Assembly (NCBI RefSeq): GCF_900172355.1
Contig: NZ_FWFZ01000007.1
Span: 124,001-188,000, forward strand
Direction: 5' to 3'
From: Roseisalinus antarcticus
GTDB lineage: Bacteria > Pseudomonadota > Alphaproteobacteria > Rhodobacterales > Rhodobacteraceae
DNA length: 64,000 bases
How positions within the stretch are numbered: the first letter of the stretch is position 1; every line of letters starts with the position of its first letter. Positions 17,054 through 27,227 of the stretch are shown here, piece by piece. A model generated the notes under the pieces. The model was not told the DNA's origin, made no database searches, and saw nothing but the letters and a program-made list of their open reading frames with translations. The translations under genes were made by a program, and so were the position numbers.

Positions 17054-20000
17054 TCAGGCGCGGTGGGCGGTTATTCGGGCGGCGGCGCTGTTGGAGCGCG
17101 GTTGCCACAGGCCCCGGTCGATGGCCTCCTGCAGGCGGTCGGCGATGTCGCGGAGCGCCGGCGCGTTGACTTCGGCGATGAACCCCCGGGTGGCGTCGTC
17201 TTCGAGAAACGCGGCCTCGACCAGGTCGAAATGGTGGTTGCGCACCGCGCCGGTCGTCGCGGCGAAGGCGAAGAGGTAGTCGACCGTCGCCGCGATCTCG
17301 AACGCGCCCTTGTAGCCGTGGCGTTTCACCCCGTCGATCCACTTGGGGTTCACCACCCGGGACCGGACGACCCGGGCGATCTCATCCTCCAGCGTGCGGA
17401 TGCGGGGGCTTTCCGGGCGCGAATGGTCGTTGTGATAGATCGGTCGGTCGCGGCCCTGCAGGGTCGCCACGGCAGCCGCGGCGCCGCCCTCGAACTGGTA
17501 GTAATCGTCCGAATCGAGGATGTCGTGTTCGCGGTTGTCCTGGTTCTGGACGATGGCCTCGGCCCCGCTCAGGCGGGCCTCGAGCCCCGCCCGGTCCCGG
17601 CGCCCCTCGGCGCCCGCGCCATAGGCGTAGGAGCCCCATTCCAGGTAGGCCTCGGCCAGATCGGCGCGGGAGGCCCAGAGCCGTTCGTCGATCATCGCCT
17701 GGAGCCCCGCGCCATAGGCCCCGGGTTTCGAGCCATAGACCCGCGCGGCGGGGGCGCCGGCCCGCGCACCGGCCGCGGCGGGATTCATGTCCTCGGGCTC
17801 GTCGAGGGCCTGGATTGCCCGTGCGGCGGAATCCATCAGGTCGATCAGCCCCGGGAAGGCGTCGCGGAAGAAGCCCGAGATGCGCAGTGTGACGTCCACG
17901 CGGGGCCGGTCGAGGATGGTGAGGGGCAAGATCTCGAACCCGGTGACGCGGCGATTGGCGGCGTCCCAGGTGGGCTTGCAGCCCATCAGCGCCAGCGCCT
18001 GGGCGATGTCATCCCCGCCGGTGCGCATGTTCGACGTCCCCCAGGCGGTGAGCAGCAGGTTGCGGGGCCAGTCGCCGTGGGTCTGAAGATGGGTCTCGAT
18101 CAGAAGTGTCGCCGATTTCCAGCCCAGGGCCCAGGCGGTCGGGGTGGGGATGGCGCGGCTGTCGACAGAGTAGAAATTGCGCCCGGTGGGCAGGGTGTCG
18201 AGCCGGCCGCGCGTCGGCGCACCCGACGGGCCGGGCGGGATCGCGCGGCCGTCGAGCGCCCTCAGCAGGGCCGCGCCTTCGGCCGGGCCGCACGCGGCCA
18301 CGGCGGGGCGGACAACGTCCTCGATCTGGGCAAGGACCGTGGCACTGGCGGCGCCGGGGGCGGTAGCCTTGCCGTCGAGCAGGTCCTGCGCCAGAAGCTC
18401 CAGCCGCTCTACCGTGTCGCCATTGGTGCGCCAGAGATCCGCCGTGAGGGGGGCGAGAGCCTCGGGGCGCTCCTGTGCCGCCTCGGCCGGGGGGCAGTCG
18501 AGCGGATCCATGGCGATGCCAAGATCGGCGGCGAGGGCGCGGATCAGGGAGGCGTTGCCCGCCTTGCCCTCGGCCCGGGGCACGCGGGCCAGGGCGATGG
18601 CCAGGTCACGGGCCTGGCGGCCGGTCGGGCTCTGGCCGAAGACGTGCAGGCCGTCGCGAATCTGGGCCTCTTTCAGATCGCAGAGCCAGGCGTCCAGCCG
18701 GGCCAGATCGCTGTCGTCATCGCCCGAGAGACCGGCGTCGGAGGCCAGACCGGTGGCCTGGGACAGCGACAGGATCTCGCGCCGCAGGTGGGTCGTGCGG
18801 CGGGGATCGACGCCGGCGGCCTCGTAGTACTCGTCCACCAGCGCCTCGAGGTCGCGCAGGGGGCCGTAGCTTTCGGCCCGGGTGAGAGGCGGTGTCAGGT
18901 GATCGACGATCACGGCCTGGGCCCGCCGTTTGGCCTGGGTCCCCTCGCCCGGATCGTTGACGATGAACGGGTAGATGTGCGGGACGGGGCCGAAGGCGAT
19001 CTCGGGCCAGCAGGTCTCGGACAAGGCGACGGCCTTGCCGGGGAGCCATTCGAGATTGCCGTGCTTGCCCATGTGAACGATGGCATGGGCGCCCCAGTGG
19101 TCGCGCAGCCAGAGGTAGAAGGCGAGATAGTTGTGTGGCGGGACGAGGTCGGGCGAGTGGTAGGTATCGGTCGGGTCGATATTGTAGCCGCGGGCGGGCT
19201 GGAGCGCGACGACGGCGTTGCCGAAGCGGTGGATGGAGAGGGCGAAGACAGGTTCGGAGCGGCCCTCCGGGGGGAGTTTTTCCGCCAAGATGAAGGGATC
19301 GGATTCAGGCGGGCCCCAGCGGTCGGTGACCTGTTGCTTGGCCTCCCAGGGCAGGGTGTCGAACCAGGTGCGGTAGGTGGAGAGCGGCAGATGCTCTCCT
19401 CCGGTGCGCGAGGCGCGGTCGGTCAGCCAGTTGGTGGGGCCGGCCATCAGGGTCGCCATCAGGGTTTCGGCATCGGCGGGGGGGGGCGTCTGGTATCCGG
19501 CCTCGGCCAGCAGGGTCAGGGCATGGACGGTCGCGGCCGGTGTGTCGAGGCCGACCCCGTTGGCCAGGCGCCCGTCCCGGTTCGGGTAGTTTGCCAGGAC
19601 CAGGGCGACGCGCCGGTCTCGGGCGGGGGTGTGGCGCAGGTGGGCCATTCGGGCGGCCATCTGCGTTACCGCGTCGATCCGGTCGCCGCGCGGCCTGTAG
19701 GTGGCGATGGGGCATTCGGTGGCCTCGTCGAAATAGGCCGCGTCCTTGAAGCTGATCGCGCGGGAGAGCAGGCGGCCATCGACCTCGGGCAGGGCCACGT
19801 TCATGGCGATGTCGCGGGCCGAGAGGCCCGACAGGCCGCCCTCCCACGCCTCTTCGGTGCCGCCGGACAGGATGACCTGGAACACGGGGGCGCCGTTCGC
19901 CTCGGCGCTGGCGAGCGGGTTGCCGGAGCCCGGGGAACCGGGGGTGCCGGTGGCGAAGGCGGTGCAGTTGAGGATGACCGAGGGCGGCGCCGCGGTGAAG

Positions 20001-20761
20001 AGAGACGACAGCATGGCCTGGCTCACGTCGTCCTTGAGCGAGGCCGCGAAGATCGGCATCGGGTTGAGGCCGGCGCGCAGCAGGCTTCGGGTCAGGCGGT
20101 TGATCGGGGCGAGCCCGGCGCCCTGCAGCAGGGCACGGTAGAAGACGATGGGCACGACCGGGGCGTCCTGGGTCCATGCACTGCGCAACCGGGTCAGGTC
20201 GGGTGCGGTGGCGCCGGGCCAGTAGAGACCGGCCCGCAGCAGGGGGCGGGCGGGCGCGGCCGTGCGCTGCTCCGTCCCGCTGGCGATGTCCGCCGCATGG
20301 CGCAGGAAATTGGCGGCGTTCTCCGGCCCGCCTTCGACCAGATAGGACCAGAGCGCGTCGTAATCCGCCTCCGAGACCGTGCTGAGCGCCCGCAGCTCGG
20401 GGTCGGGCTTGTCGTCGCCGGGCAGAAAGGCGACGGGCACCCCCGCTGCGTGGAGCCCGGCGGAATACTGCGTCAGCCCGTAGCGCCAATAGCCCGCGCC
20501 GCCCAGCAGCCGCGCCACCACCAGCCGGCATTTCCGGGCGCAGGCGTCCAGGTGCAGGTCGACGCTCATGGGATGGTGCAGGTGCGTCAGGTTGGCCAGC
20601 CGCAGGCTCGGCGCCTCGGGCAGGTTGGCGCGGGCCTCCGACAGGGCCGCGAGTTCGGTATCGGCGGCGGAAATCACCAGGATGTCGGCGGGGGTCTGGC
20701 CCAGGTCCGTCGGCTCTTTGCCGTCGTCGACGGCACCGGGTGTCGCGGCGAGGAGATGCAT
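17054..20761 (-). CDS. cobN: Cobaltochelatase subunit CobN
   Basis: Large subunit of the ATP-dependent CobNST chelatase that inserts cobalt into hydrogenobyrinic acid a,c-diamide, the late aerobic route. The 1235-residue length and family sequence are normal. Visible CobN/BchH-type segments include VHMGKHGNLEWLPGK, WPEIAFGPVPHIYPFIVNDP, and SNMRTGGDDIAQALALMG. The start MHLLAATPGAVDDGK at 20761 follows GAAGG. It is the last gene of the riboswitch-led hupE-cobW-GNAT-cobN unit. The CobS/CobT partner genes are not in the window. The long open frame on the opposite strand is a codon-bias shadow. Confidence 0.95.
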   Translation of the reverse strand: MHLLAATPGAVDDGKEPTDLGQTPADILVISAADTELAALSEARANLPEAPSLRLANLTHLHHPMSVDLHLDACARKCRLVVARLLGGAGYWRYGLTQYSAGLHAAGVPVAFLPGDDKPDPELRALSTVSEADYDALWSYLVEGGPENAANFLRHAADIASGTEQRTAAPARPLLRAGLYWPGATAPDLTRLRSAWTQDAPVVPIVFYRALLQGAGLAPINRLTRSLLRAGLNPMPIFAASLKDDVSQAMLSSLFTAAPPSVILNCTAFATGTPGSPGSGNPLASAEANGAPVFQVILSGGTEEAWEGGLSGLSARDIAMNVALPEVDGRLLSRAISFKDAAYFDEATECPIATYRPRGDRIDAVTQMAARMAHLRHTPARDRRVALVLANYPNRDGRLANGVGLDTPAATVHALTLLAEAGYQTPPPADAETLMATLMAGPTNWLTDRASRTGGEHLPLSTYRTWFDTLPWEAKQQVTDRWGPPESDPFILAEKLPPEGRSEPVFALSIHRFGNAVVALQPARGYNIDPTDTYHSPDLVPPHNYLAFYLWLRDHWGAHAIVHMGKHGNLEWLPGKAVALSETCWPEIAFGPVPHIYPFIVNDPGEGTQAKRRAQAVIVDHLTPPLTRAESYGPLRDLEALVDEYYEAAGVDPRRTTHLRREILSLSQATGLASDAGLSGDDDSDLARLDAWLCDLKEAQIRDGLHVFGQSPTGRQARDLAIALARVPRAEGKAGNASLIRALAADLGIAMDPLDCPPAEAAQERPEALAPLTADLWRTNGDTVERLELLAQDLLDGKATAPGAASATVLAQIEDVVRPAVAACGPAEGAALLRALDGRAIPPGPSGAPTRGRLDTLPTGRNFYSVDSRAIPTPTAWALGWKSATLLIETHLQTHGDWPRNLLLTAWGTSNMRTGGDDIAQALALMGCKPTWDAANRRVTGFEILPLTILDRPRVDVTLRISGFFRDAFPGLIDLMDSAARAIQALDEPEDMNPAAAGARAGAPAARVYGSKPGAYGAGLQAMIDERLWASRADLAEAYLEWGSYAYGAGAEGRRDRAGLEARLSGAEAIVQNQDNREHDILDSDDYYQFEGGAAAAVATLQGRDRPIYHNDHSRPESPRIRTLEDEIARVVRSRVVNPKWIDGVKRHGYKGAFEIAATVDYLFAFAATTGAVRNHHFDLVEAAFLEDDATRGFIAEVNAPALRDIADRLQEAIDRGLWQPRSNSAAARITAHRA

Positions 20762-20801
20762 CTGGCGGCCCTTCGGGTCGGGCGCCTGACCGACGTCAGG
20801 A

Positions 20802-21250
20802 TCAGGCGAGGGGTTTGCGCATGAAAATGCTGGTGGTGTTCGCGGTGTAGCTGCCGAAGGGGGCGCAGGGGGCGAACCCCATCCGTTCATAGAGCCGGTG
20901 GGCCGCGGACAGCGTGTTGCCGGTTTCCAGCTTCAGTTCGGCGAGGCCCTGCGCGACGGCCTCCTGTTCGAGCCGGTCGAGGATGAGCCGTGCGGCCCCG
21001 CGCCCGCGGGCGGTCTCGGCGGTGAACATGGATTTGACCTCGCCGTATCCGTCGCGCAAGGCGAGCGCCCCGGTCGCCAGGGTCTCGCCTTCTGCCGTCG
21101 CCGTGAAGAATCGGATGTCGGGCGCGGTGAGCGCCTCGATGGAGAGGTAGTGATTGTCCTCCGCCGGGAACAGGCTCTGCATCAGGGCATGGCTCGCCTC
21201 CAGCAATGCCCGCGGACCGGGATCGCGCGGGTCGGCCGGTCTGACCTCGA

Positions 21251-21254
<4 letters not shown>
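20802..21254 (-). CDS. GNAT-family N-acetyltransferase in the cobalamin operon
   Basis: A 150-residue acetyltransferase: ETARGRGAARLILDRLE is the acetyl-CoA loop (RGRGAA), LKLETGNTLSAAHRLYERMG is motif B, and the C-terminus is FMRKPLA. Its ATG overlaps the cobW stop (ATGA), and cobN begins 40 bases after its stop, so it is embedded and translationally coupled in a cobalt/B12 operon. No acetylation step is known in the standard cobalamin pathway; the target is unknown and could be an amine or a protein of the pathway. It may simply be a hitch-hiker. Confidence 0.85.
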
Positions 21255-22321
<1,067 letters not shown>

Positions 22322-22394
22322 GCTTCTGAGGGGTCCTCTGGACGCGGAAAGGCGGCCCCCGGAAGGGCCGCCCGGATGTGGGATGAAACGCGGA

Positions 22395-23042
22395 TCAGCC
22401 GGCGATGGCGGCGACGATCGGGCCTTCGAGCATTTCCAGCGCCAGGAAGACACCGACGCCGGCCACGGCCGCGCCCGCAAGGCGGGCGTTCACGCTGCCG
22501 GCCGCGGTCGCGCCGAGCAGGCCGCGGGCGGCGAACTGGGCCCCGATGGCAAGCGCGTATTGCGTCAGACCGAGGAACAGGAGATAGCCCGCAAGGACAG
22601 CCCCGCCGACGCCGCCTTCCTGGCCGGCAAGCGCACCCGCGAAGGCCGCGCCGTGAAACAGCCCGAAGCCCGCGAACAGCGCCAGCGCCGGTCCGAGGGT
22701 CAGCGCACGGCCCGACAGGATCACGCCGCCGACGGTCAGCAGCGACAGCACGATCACCACCTCGACAGCGGGCAGCGCGAGCCCGGCATAGGCGGCGACG
22801 CAGCCCAGCACCATGGCCGCGACATAGGCCAGCGGCGCGGTGAAACGGGCCTGGGTGAACAGCGCGGCGATGCCCATGGCAGCCACGAAGAACAGGTGGT
22901 CGAAGCCCAGGACCGGATGGCCGACGCCGGACATCGCCCCGTGGGCGAAGGTCTCCATCGGCAGGCCACCCAGCGGATGGTGAGCAAGAGCGGGTGTCGC
23001 GGCCAGCGTCGTGGCGGCGGCGGCGAGCGAAAAGCGTTTCAT
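22395..23042 (-). CDS. HupE/UreJ-family cobalt (nickel) transporter
   Basis: A 215-residue inner-membrane protein with a cleavable-looking N-terminus (MKRFSLAAAATTLAATPALA). It has the HupE signature HHPLGG directly after the signal, GHPVLGFDHLFFVAAMG in the first helix, and LFHGAAFAGALAG later. His and Asp in these motifs are thought to bind Ni or Co. Being first behind a cobalamin riboswitch and before cobW/cobN, it is most likely the cobalt importer for B12 synthesis. The start at 23042 is preceded by AAGGGG. Confidence 0.9.
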   Translation of the reverse strand: MKRFSLAAAATTLAATPALAHHPLGGLPMETFAHGAMSGVGHPVLGFDHLFFVAAMGIAALFTQARFTAPLAYVAAMVLGCVAAYAGLALPAVEVVIVLSLLTVGGVILSGRALTLGPALALFAGFGLFHGAAFAGALAGQEGGVGGAVLAGYLLFLGLTQYALAIGAQFAARGLLGATAAGSVNARLAGAAVAGVGVFLALEMLEGPIVAAIAG

Positions 23043-23159
23043 CAAGTCTGTCCCCTTCGGTTTCAAAGGGGGTCTTTCGAGGGGCAGGCCATGCTTGAGC
23101 TGTGGCAGACCCTACGGAACACCCCGTCCGTCGTGTTGTCTCCACGGCCTGTCGGGGCC

Positions 23160-23345
23160 GTGGCGCATGGCAGGTCTCCTGGCTCGCGGGTCGATGCAAC
23201 CTGCCGCCTTCCCGGGTGTCCCCAGTGGCTGAGTGGCAGGCCGCTCTCCGCTGACAGTCGCGGGGGCGGCTGCGGATTTGGGCCTCCGGTCTGGATCTGC
23301 CCGCACCGCATTCCCTTTTGAGCCCCGGCCTTTGGTGGTCGGCCT
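23160..23345 (-). promoter_or_regulatory. Cobalamin (AdoCbl) riboswitch
   Basis: Read on the minus strand, the conserved blocks occur in order: AAAAGGGAATGCGGTG (near 23317-23302), GCAGCCGCCCCCGCGACTGT (about 23275-23256), and the B12 box AGCCAGGAGACCTGCC (23184-23169). This is the standard aptamer layout. It lies about 120 bases before the hupE start and points at hupE-cobW-GNAT-cobN, so high cobalamin should shut off cobalt uptake and chelation. Outer boundaries are approximate. Confidence 0.95.
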
Positions 23346-23367
23346 GACGGGGCACCATGCCCCACCC

Positions 23368-23396
23368 TTGTGCGGCGCGGGGGCGGCAGGCGTCAA
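23368..23396 (-). promoter_or_regulatory. Possible promoter of the riboswitch-led operon
   Basis: On the minus strand TTGACG (23396-23391) with a weak -10 candidate (GCACAA) 17 bases further lies just upstream of the riboswitch 5' end. The -10 match is poor. Confidence 0.3.
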
Positions 23397-23587
23397 GCAG
23401 CGATTGCGACCGAAAAGCTGCCCGCCGCGGCATGGGACCGGGCTTCGCCCCCGCGTCAGGCGGTCGGATCTGCGCAATATGTTGGGGATAACGAGCGGTG
23501 GTCGGCCATATGCGGTGCCGTGTCCGTTGACTCGCGGGGCGGGCGGGCGGCAGGCTGACGGCACAAGTAGAATCGAAAGGCCAAGCG

Positions 23588-26500
23588 GTGCGCTTTACCC
23601 GGCTGAAGCTGAACGGCTTCAAGAGTTTTGTCGACCCGACCGACCTGGTGATCGCCGACGGGCTGACCGGCGTCGTCGGGCCGAACGGCTGCGGCAAGTC
23701 CAACCTGCTGGAGGCGCTGCGATGGGTCATGGGCGAGAACCGCCCGACCGCGATGCGCGGCGGCGGCATGGAGGACGTGATCTTTGCCGGGGCGGCCACG
23801 CGGTCGGCGCGGAACCATGCCGAGGTCTCGCTTGTGCTCGACAATGCCGAACGGCTGGCGCCCGCGGGGTTCAACGACAGCGACATCCTGGAAATCACCC
23901 GGCGGATCACCCGCGACATCGGCTCGGCCTACAAGGTCGGAACCAGGGATGTCCGGGCGCGGGACGTCCAGATGCTGTTCGCCGATGCGGCCACGGGGGC
24001 GCATTCGCCCGCGCTGGTGCGGCAGGGCCAGATCAGCGAGCTGATCAACGCCCGGCCCAAGTCCCGGCGCAAGGTGCTGGAGGATGCCGCGGGGATCGGC
24101 GGGCTCTACCAGCGGCGCCACGAGGCAGAGCTCAAGCTGCGCGCGGCCGAGCAGAACCTCGCCCGGGTGGACGATGTGATCGAACAGCTGGCCGCGCAGC
24201 TGGCGCAGCTGGCGCGGCAGGCGAAGCAGGCCGCGCGCTATCGCGAGATCGGCACGGCCCTGCGCCAGGCCGAAGGGGCGCTTTTCTACACCCGGTGGCG
24301 CGAGGCGGACGCGGCCCGGCTGACGGCCGAGCAGGCCCTGCGCGAGCAGGTCATCGCCGCCGCCCGCGCCGAGACGGCCGCCCGCGAGGCGGGCCAGGCG
24401 CGCGAGGTCGCGGAGGCCGCGCTCCCCCCGCTGCGGGAGGAAGAGGCGATCGCCGCGGCGGTGCTGCAGCGGCTGGTGGTCGAACGCGATGGGCTGGCCG
24501 ACGAGGAGCACCGGGCGCGGGAGGCGATCGAGGCGCTCGACGGCCGCATCGCCCAGCTGACCCGCGACATCGAGCGCGAGGCCGGGTTGAACCGCGACGC
24601 CGGAGAGACGGTGGCGGGGCTCGAGGCCGAAGAGGTCAGGCTGCGGCAGGCCGGCGAGGGGCACGAGGACAGGCTCGCCCAGGCCTCCGAGCAATTGGCG
24701 GAAGCGGCGGAGGTGTTGCAGACGCGCGAAAGCGACCTGACACGGCTGACCGAGGACATGGCGCGGCTGTCGGCGCGGCACCAGGCGGCGCACCGGCTTG
24801 TGGAGGATCACCGCAAGACGTTGAGCCGCAACGAGGCCGAGGCCACCAAGGCCCGGGCGGCGCAGGCCGAGGCGCGCCTGGCGCTCGACGCGGCCGCCGC
24901 CGCGATGGCGGACGCCACCGCCGGGTCAGAGACCGCCCAGGCGACGGCGCAACGGGCCGAAGAGACGCTGGCACAGGCCGACGAGGCCCGGTCCGAGACC
25001 CAGGGACGCGAGTCCGATGCCCGGGCTGCAAGGTCGGCGGCGGAGGGCGAGGCCTCGGCGCTGCGGGCCGAGGTCGGGGCGCTCGAGAAGCTGGTGAACC
25101 GCGATTCGCGCGACGGGGCGCAATTGCTGGACCGCGTCGAGGTGCGCCCGGGCTATGAAAAGGCGCTTGGCGCGGCGCTGGCCGATGATCTGCGGGCCCC
25201 GGTGGTCGGGCCGGGCGCGGTCTCGGGCTGGATTGCGCTGCCGGGCTATCCGGCGCCGGCGCCCTTGCCGGCCGGGGTGACGGCGCTGACGGATGTGGTC
25301 TCGGTCCCGGATGTGCTTGTGCGGCGGATGTCGCAGATCGGGCTGGTCGCGGCCGAGGCGGGCGCGGATCTGCAACTGGCGCTTTTGCCCGGTCAGCGGC
25401 TGGTCTCGGTCGAGGGGGATCTCTGGCGCTGGGACGGGTTCCGCGCCGGGGCGGCGGATGCGCCCTCGGCCGCGGCGTTGCGGTTGCAGCAGCTGAACCG
25501 TCTGACCGAGCTGAAGCGCGACCTCGAGGAGGTGACCGCCCGGGCCCAGGGTGCCAGGCAGGCGCATGAGGCCCTGTCCCGCCGGCTGGCGGATCTGACG
25601 GCTGCGGACCGGCACGCGCGGGACGCGCGGCGCGAGGCAGACCGGCTGGTCGGCGAGGCCGCCCGGGCCCTGAGCCGCGCCGAGGCGGACCGGAACCTGT
25701 CGGACGGCAAGCTGGAGACGGCGGGCCTTGCGCTGGACCGGTTCGAGGCCGAGGCGGAGGGCGCCCGCCGGGCGCTGGCCGAGGCCGAGACGGTGGTGGC
25801 CGATCTGGGCGATCTGTCGGCGGCGCGGGGCGAGGTCGAGGCGGTGCGCACCGCGGTGGAGGCCGCGCGGATCACGATGATGTCGCGGCGCTCGGCGCTG
25901 GACGAGGTGCGGCGCGAGGGCGAGGCGCGGGCGCGTCGGGCGCGCACCGTCGAGGCCGAGATCAAGACCTGGCGTACACGGCTGGACACGGCGTCGAGCC
26001 GGTCGGCAGAGCTGGAGGATCGCCGGTCCGAGGCGCAGGAGCAATTGGCCGCGGCGGCCGGCAAACCGGAGGAGATCGCAGTAAACCGGGCGCGGTTGGA
26101 CGCGGCCATGGAGGCGGCCGAGGCGCGGCGGCGCGACTCGGCCGAAGCGCTTGCCGTGGGCGAGACGGGTCTGCGCGAGGCGACGGTCGCCGAGCGCGAC
26201 GCCGAGAGGCTCGCCGGCGAGGCGCGCGAGGCCCGGGCCCGGGGCGAAGCCCGGTTGGACGCAGCGAAGGAGTCTGTTTCCGCCGCCGCGCTGCGGACCC
26301 AGGAGGCGCTGGAGATGGCCCCGCAGGAGCTGCCGGCCGCGCTTGCGCTCGACCCCGAGGCGTTGGGCCGAGCGGAGGATATCGAGGCGGATGTGAACCG
26401 GCTGAAGCGGCAACGGGACGCCTTGGGCGCGGTCAACCTGCGGGCCGAGGAGGATGCCCGCGAGGTCCAAGAGGAGCATGACGGCCTGGTGCGCGACAAG

Positions 26501-27043
26501 ACCGACCTCGACGAGGCGATCCGCACCCTGCGCGCGGGTATCGGCAGCCTGAACCGCGAGGGCCGCGAGCGCCTGCTGACCGCCTTCGAGGAGGTGAACC
26601 GGAACTTTTCGGCGCTGTTCACCCACCTTTTCGGCGGCGGCGAGGCGCGGCTGGAACTGGTGGAGAGCGACGACCCGCTGGAGGCGGGGCTGGAGATCAT
26701 GTGCCAGCCGCCGGGCAAGAAGCTGTCGGTCCTGTCTCTGTTGTCGGGCGGCGAGCAGACGTTGACGGCGCTGGCGCTGATCTTTGCGGTGTTCCTGGCC
26801 AACCCCTCGCCGATCTGCGTGCTCGACGAGGTGGACGCGCCGCTGGATGACGCCAACGTGGGGCGGTTCTGCGACTTGTTGAACGAGATGACGCGGCGCA
26901 CGGAGACGCGGTTCCTGGTCATCACCCACCATGCGGTGACGATGAGCCGGATGGATCGCCTGTTCGGTGTCACCATGGGGGAGCAGGGGGTGTCTCAGCT
27001 GGTCTCGGTGGATCTGAAACGCGCGGAACAGATGGTGGCCTGA
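23588..27043 (+). CDS. smc: Chromosome segregation ATPase SMC
   Basis: Condensin-type SMC of 1151 residues. The N-terminal Walker A is GPNGCGKSN (31-39). A coiled coil rich in Ala/Glu/Arg runs to about 500, the hinge is near 505-640, a second coiled coil follows, and the C-terminal head carries the ABC signature LLSGGEQTL (about 1051-1059) and Walker B VLDEVDAPLDD (1078-1088). The GTG start (MRFTRLKLNGFKSF) follows AAAGG. It is flanked upstream by the divergent riboswitch region, while ScpA/ScpB are not nearby. Extremely biased GC composition creates long antisense open frames, which are not genes. Confidence 0.96.
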   Translation: MRFTRLKLNGFKSFVDPTDLVIADGLTGVVGPNGCGKSNLLEALRWVMGENRPTAMRGGGMEDVIFAGAATRSARNHAEVSLVLDNAERLAPAGFNDSDILEITRRITRDIGSAYKVGTRDVRARDVQMLFADAATGAHSPALVRQGQISELINARPKSRRKVLEDAAGIGGLYQRRHEAELKLRAAEQNLARVDDVIEQLAAQLAQLARQAKQAARYREIGTALRQAEGALFYTRWREADAARLTAEQALREQVIAAARAETAAREAGQAREVAEAALPPLREEEAIAAAVLQRLVVERDGLADEEHRAREAIEALDGRIAQLTRDIEREAGLNRDAGETVAGLEAEEVRLRQAGEGHEDRLAQASEQLAEAAEVLQTRESDLTRLTEDMARLSARHQAAHRLVEDHRKTLSRNEAEATKARAAQAEARLALDAAAAAMADATAGSETAQATAQRAEETLAQADEARSETQGRESDARAARSAAEGEASALRAEVGALEKLVNRDSRDGAQLLDRVEVRPGYEKALGAALADDLRAPVVGPGAVSGWIALPGYPAPAPLPAGVTALTDVVSVPDVLVRRMSQIGLVAAEAGADLQLALLPGQRLVSVEGDLWRWDGFRAGAADAPSAAALRLQQLNRLTELKRDLEEVTARAQGARQAHEALSRRLADLTAADRHARDARREADRLVGEAARALSRAEADRNLSDGKLETAGLALDRFEAEAEGARRALAEAETVVADLGDLSAARGEVEAVRTAVEAARITMMSRRSALDEVRREGEARARRARTVEAEIKTWRTRLDTASSRSAELEDRRSEAQEQLAAAAGKPEEIAVNRARLDAAMEAAEARRRDSAEALAVGETGLREATVAERDAERLAGEAREARARGEARLDAAKESVSAAALRTQEALEMAPQELPAALALDPEALGRAEDIEADVNRLKRQRDALGAVNLRAEEDAREVQEEHDGLVRDKTDLDEAIRTLRAGIGSLNREGRERLLTAFEEVNRNFSALFTHLFGGGEARLELVESDDPLEAGLEIMCQPPGKKLSVLSLLSGGEQTLTALALIFAVFLANPSPICVLDEVDAPLDDANVGRFCDLLNEMTRRTETRFLVITHHAVTMSRMDRLFGVTMGEQGVSQLVSVDLKRAEQMVA

Positions 27044-27057
27044 CCCGGTGCGGCGCG

Positions 27058-27112
27058 GGGACGCCGTGTGACGCTCGCCTTCGGCATCGCCCCACCCGCC
27101 GTCCCTTGGCAA
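27058..27112 (+). repeat. Dispersed palindromic repeat, copy C
   Basis: GGACGCCGTGTGACGCTCGC on the left and ATCGCCCCACCCGCCGTCCC on the right, between smc and the MFS gene. The right half differs from copy A by one base. Confidence 0.75.
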
Positions 27113-27227
27113 GGGGCCCGCGCCCTGGAGATTACCGTGACAGGCGGAGTGTGCTGATCTGTCGGGAGATCGGGGGTGCGTCATCTCGGATGCGTGGAAA
27201 ATTCTTGCGGCGCTGACGCTCGCGCGG

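Noticed and set aside
17063-20824. 1253-codon open frame antisense to cobN
   Set aside because: It mirrors the codon bias of cobN on the other strand, has no recognisable motif, and its translation is low-complexity Gly/Arg/Gln/Val-rich. cobN is certain.
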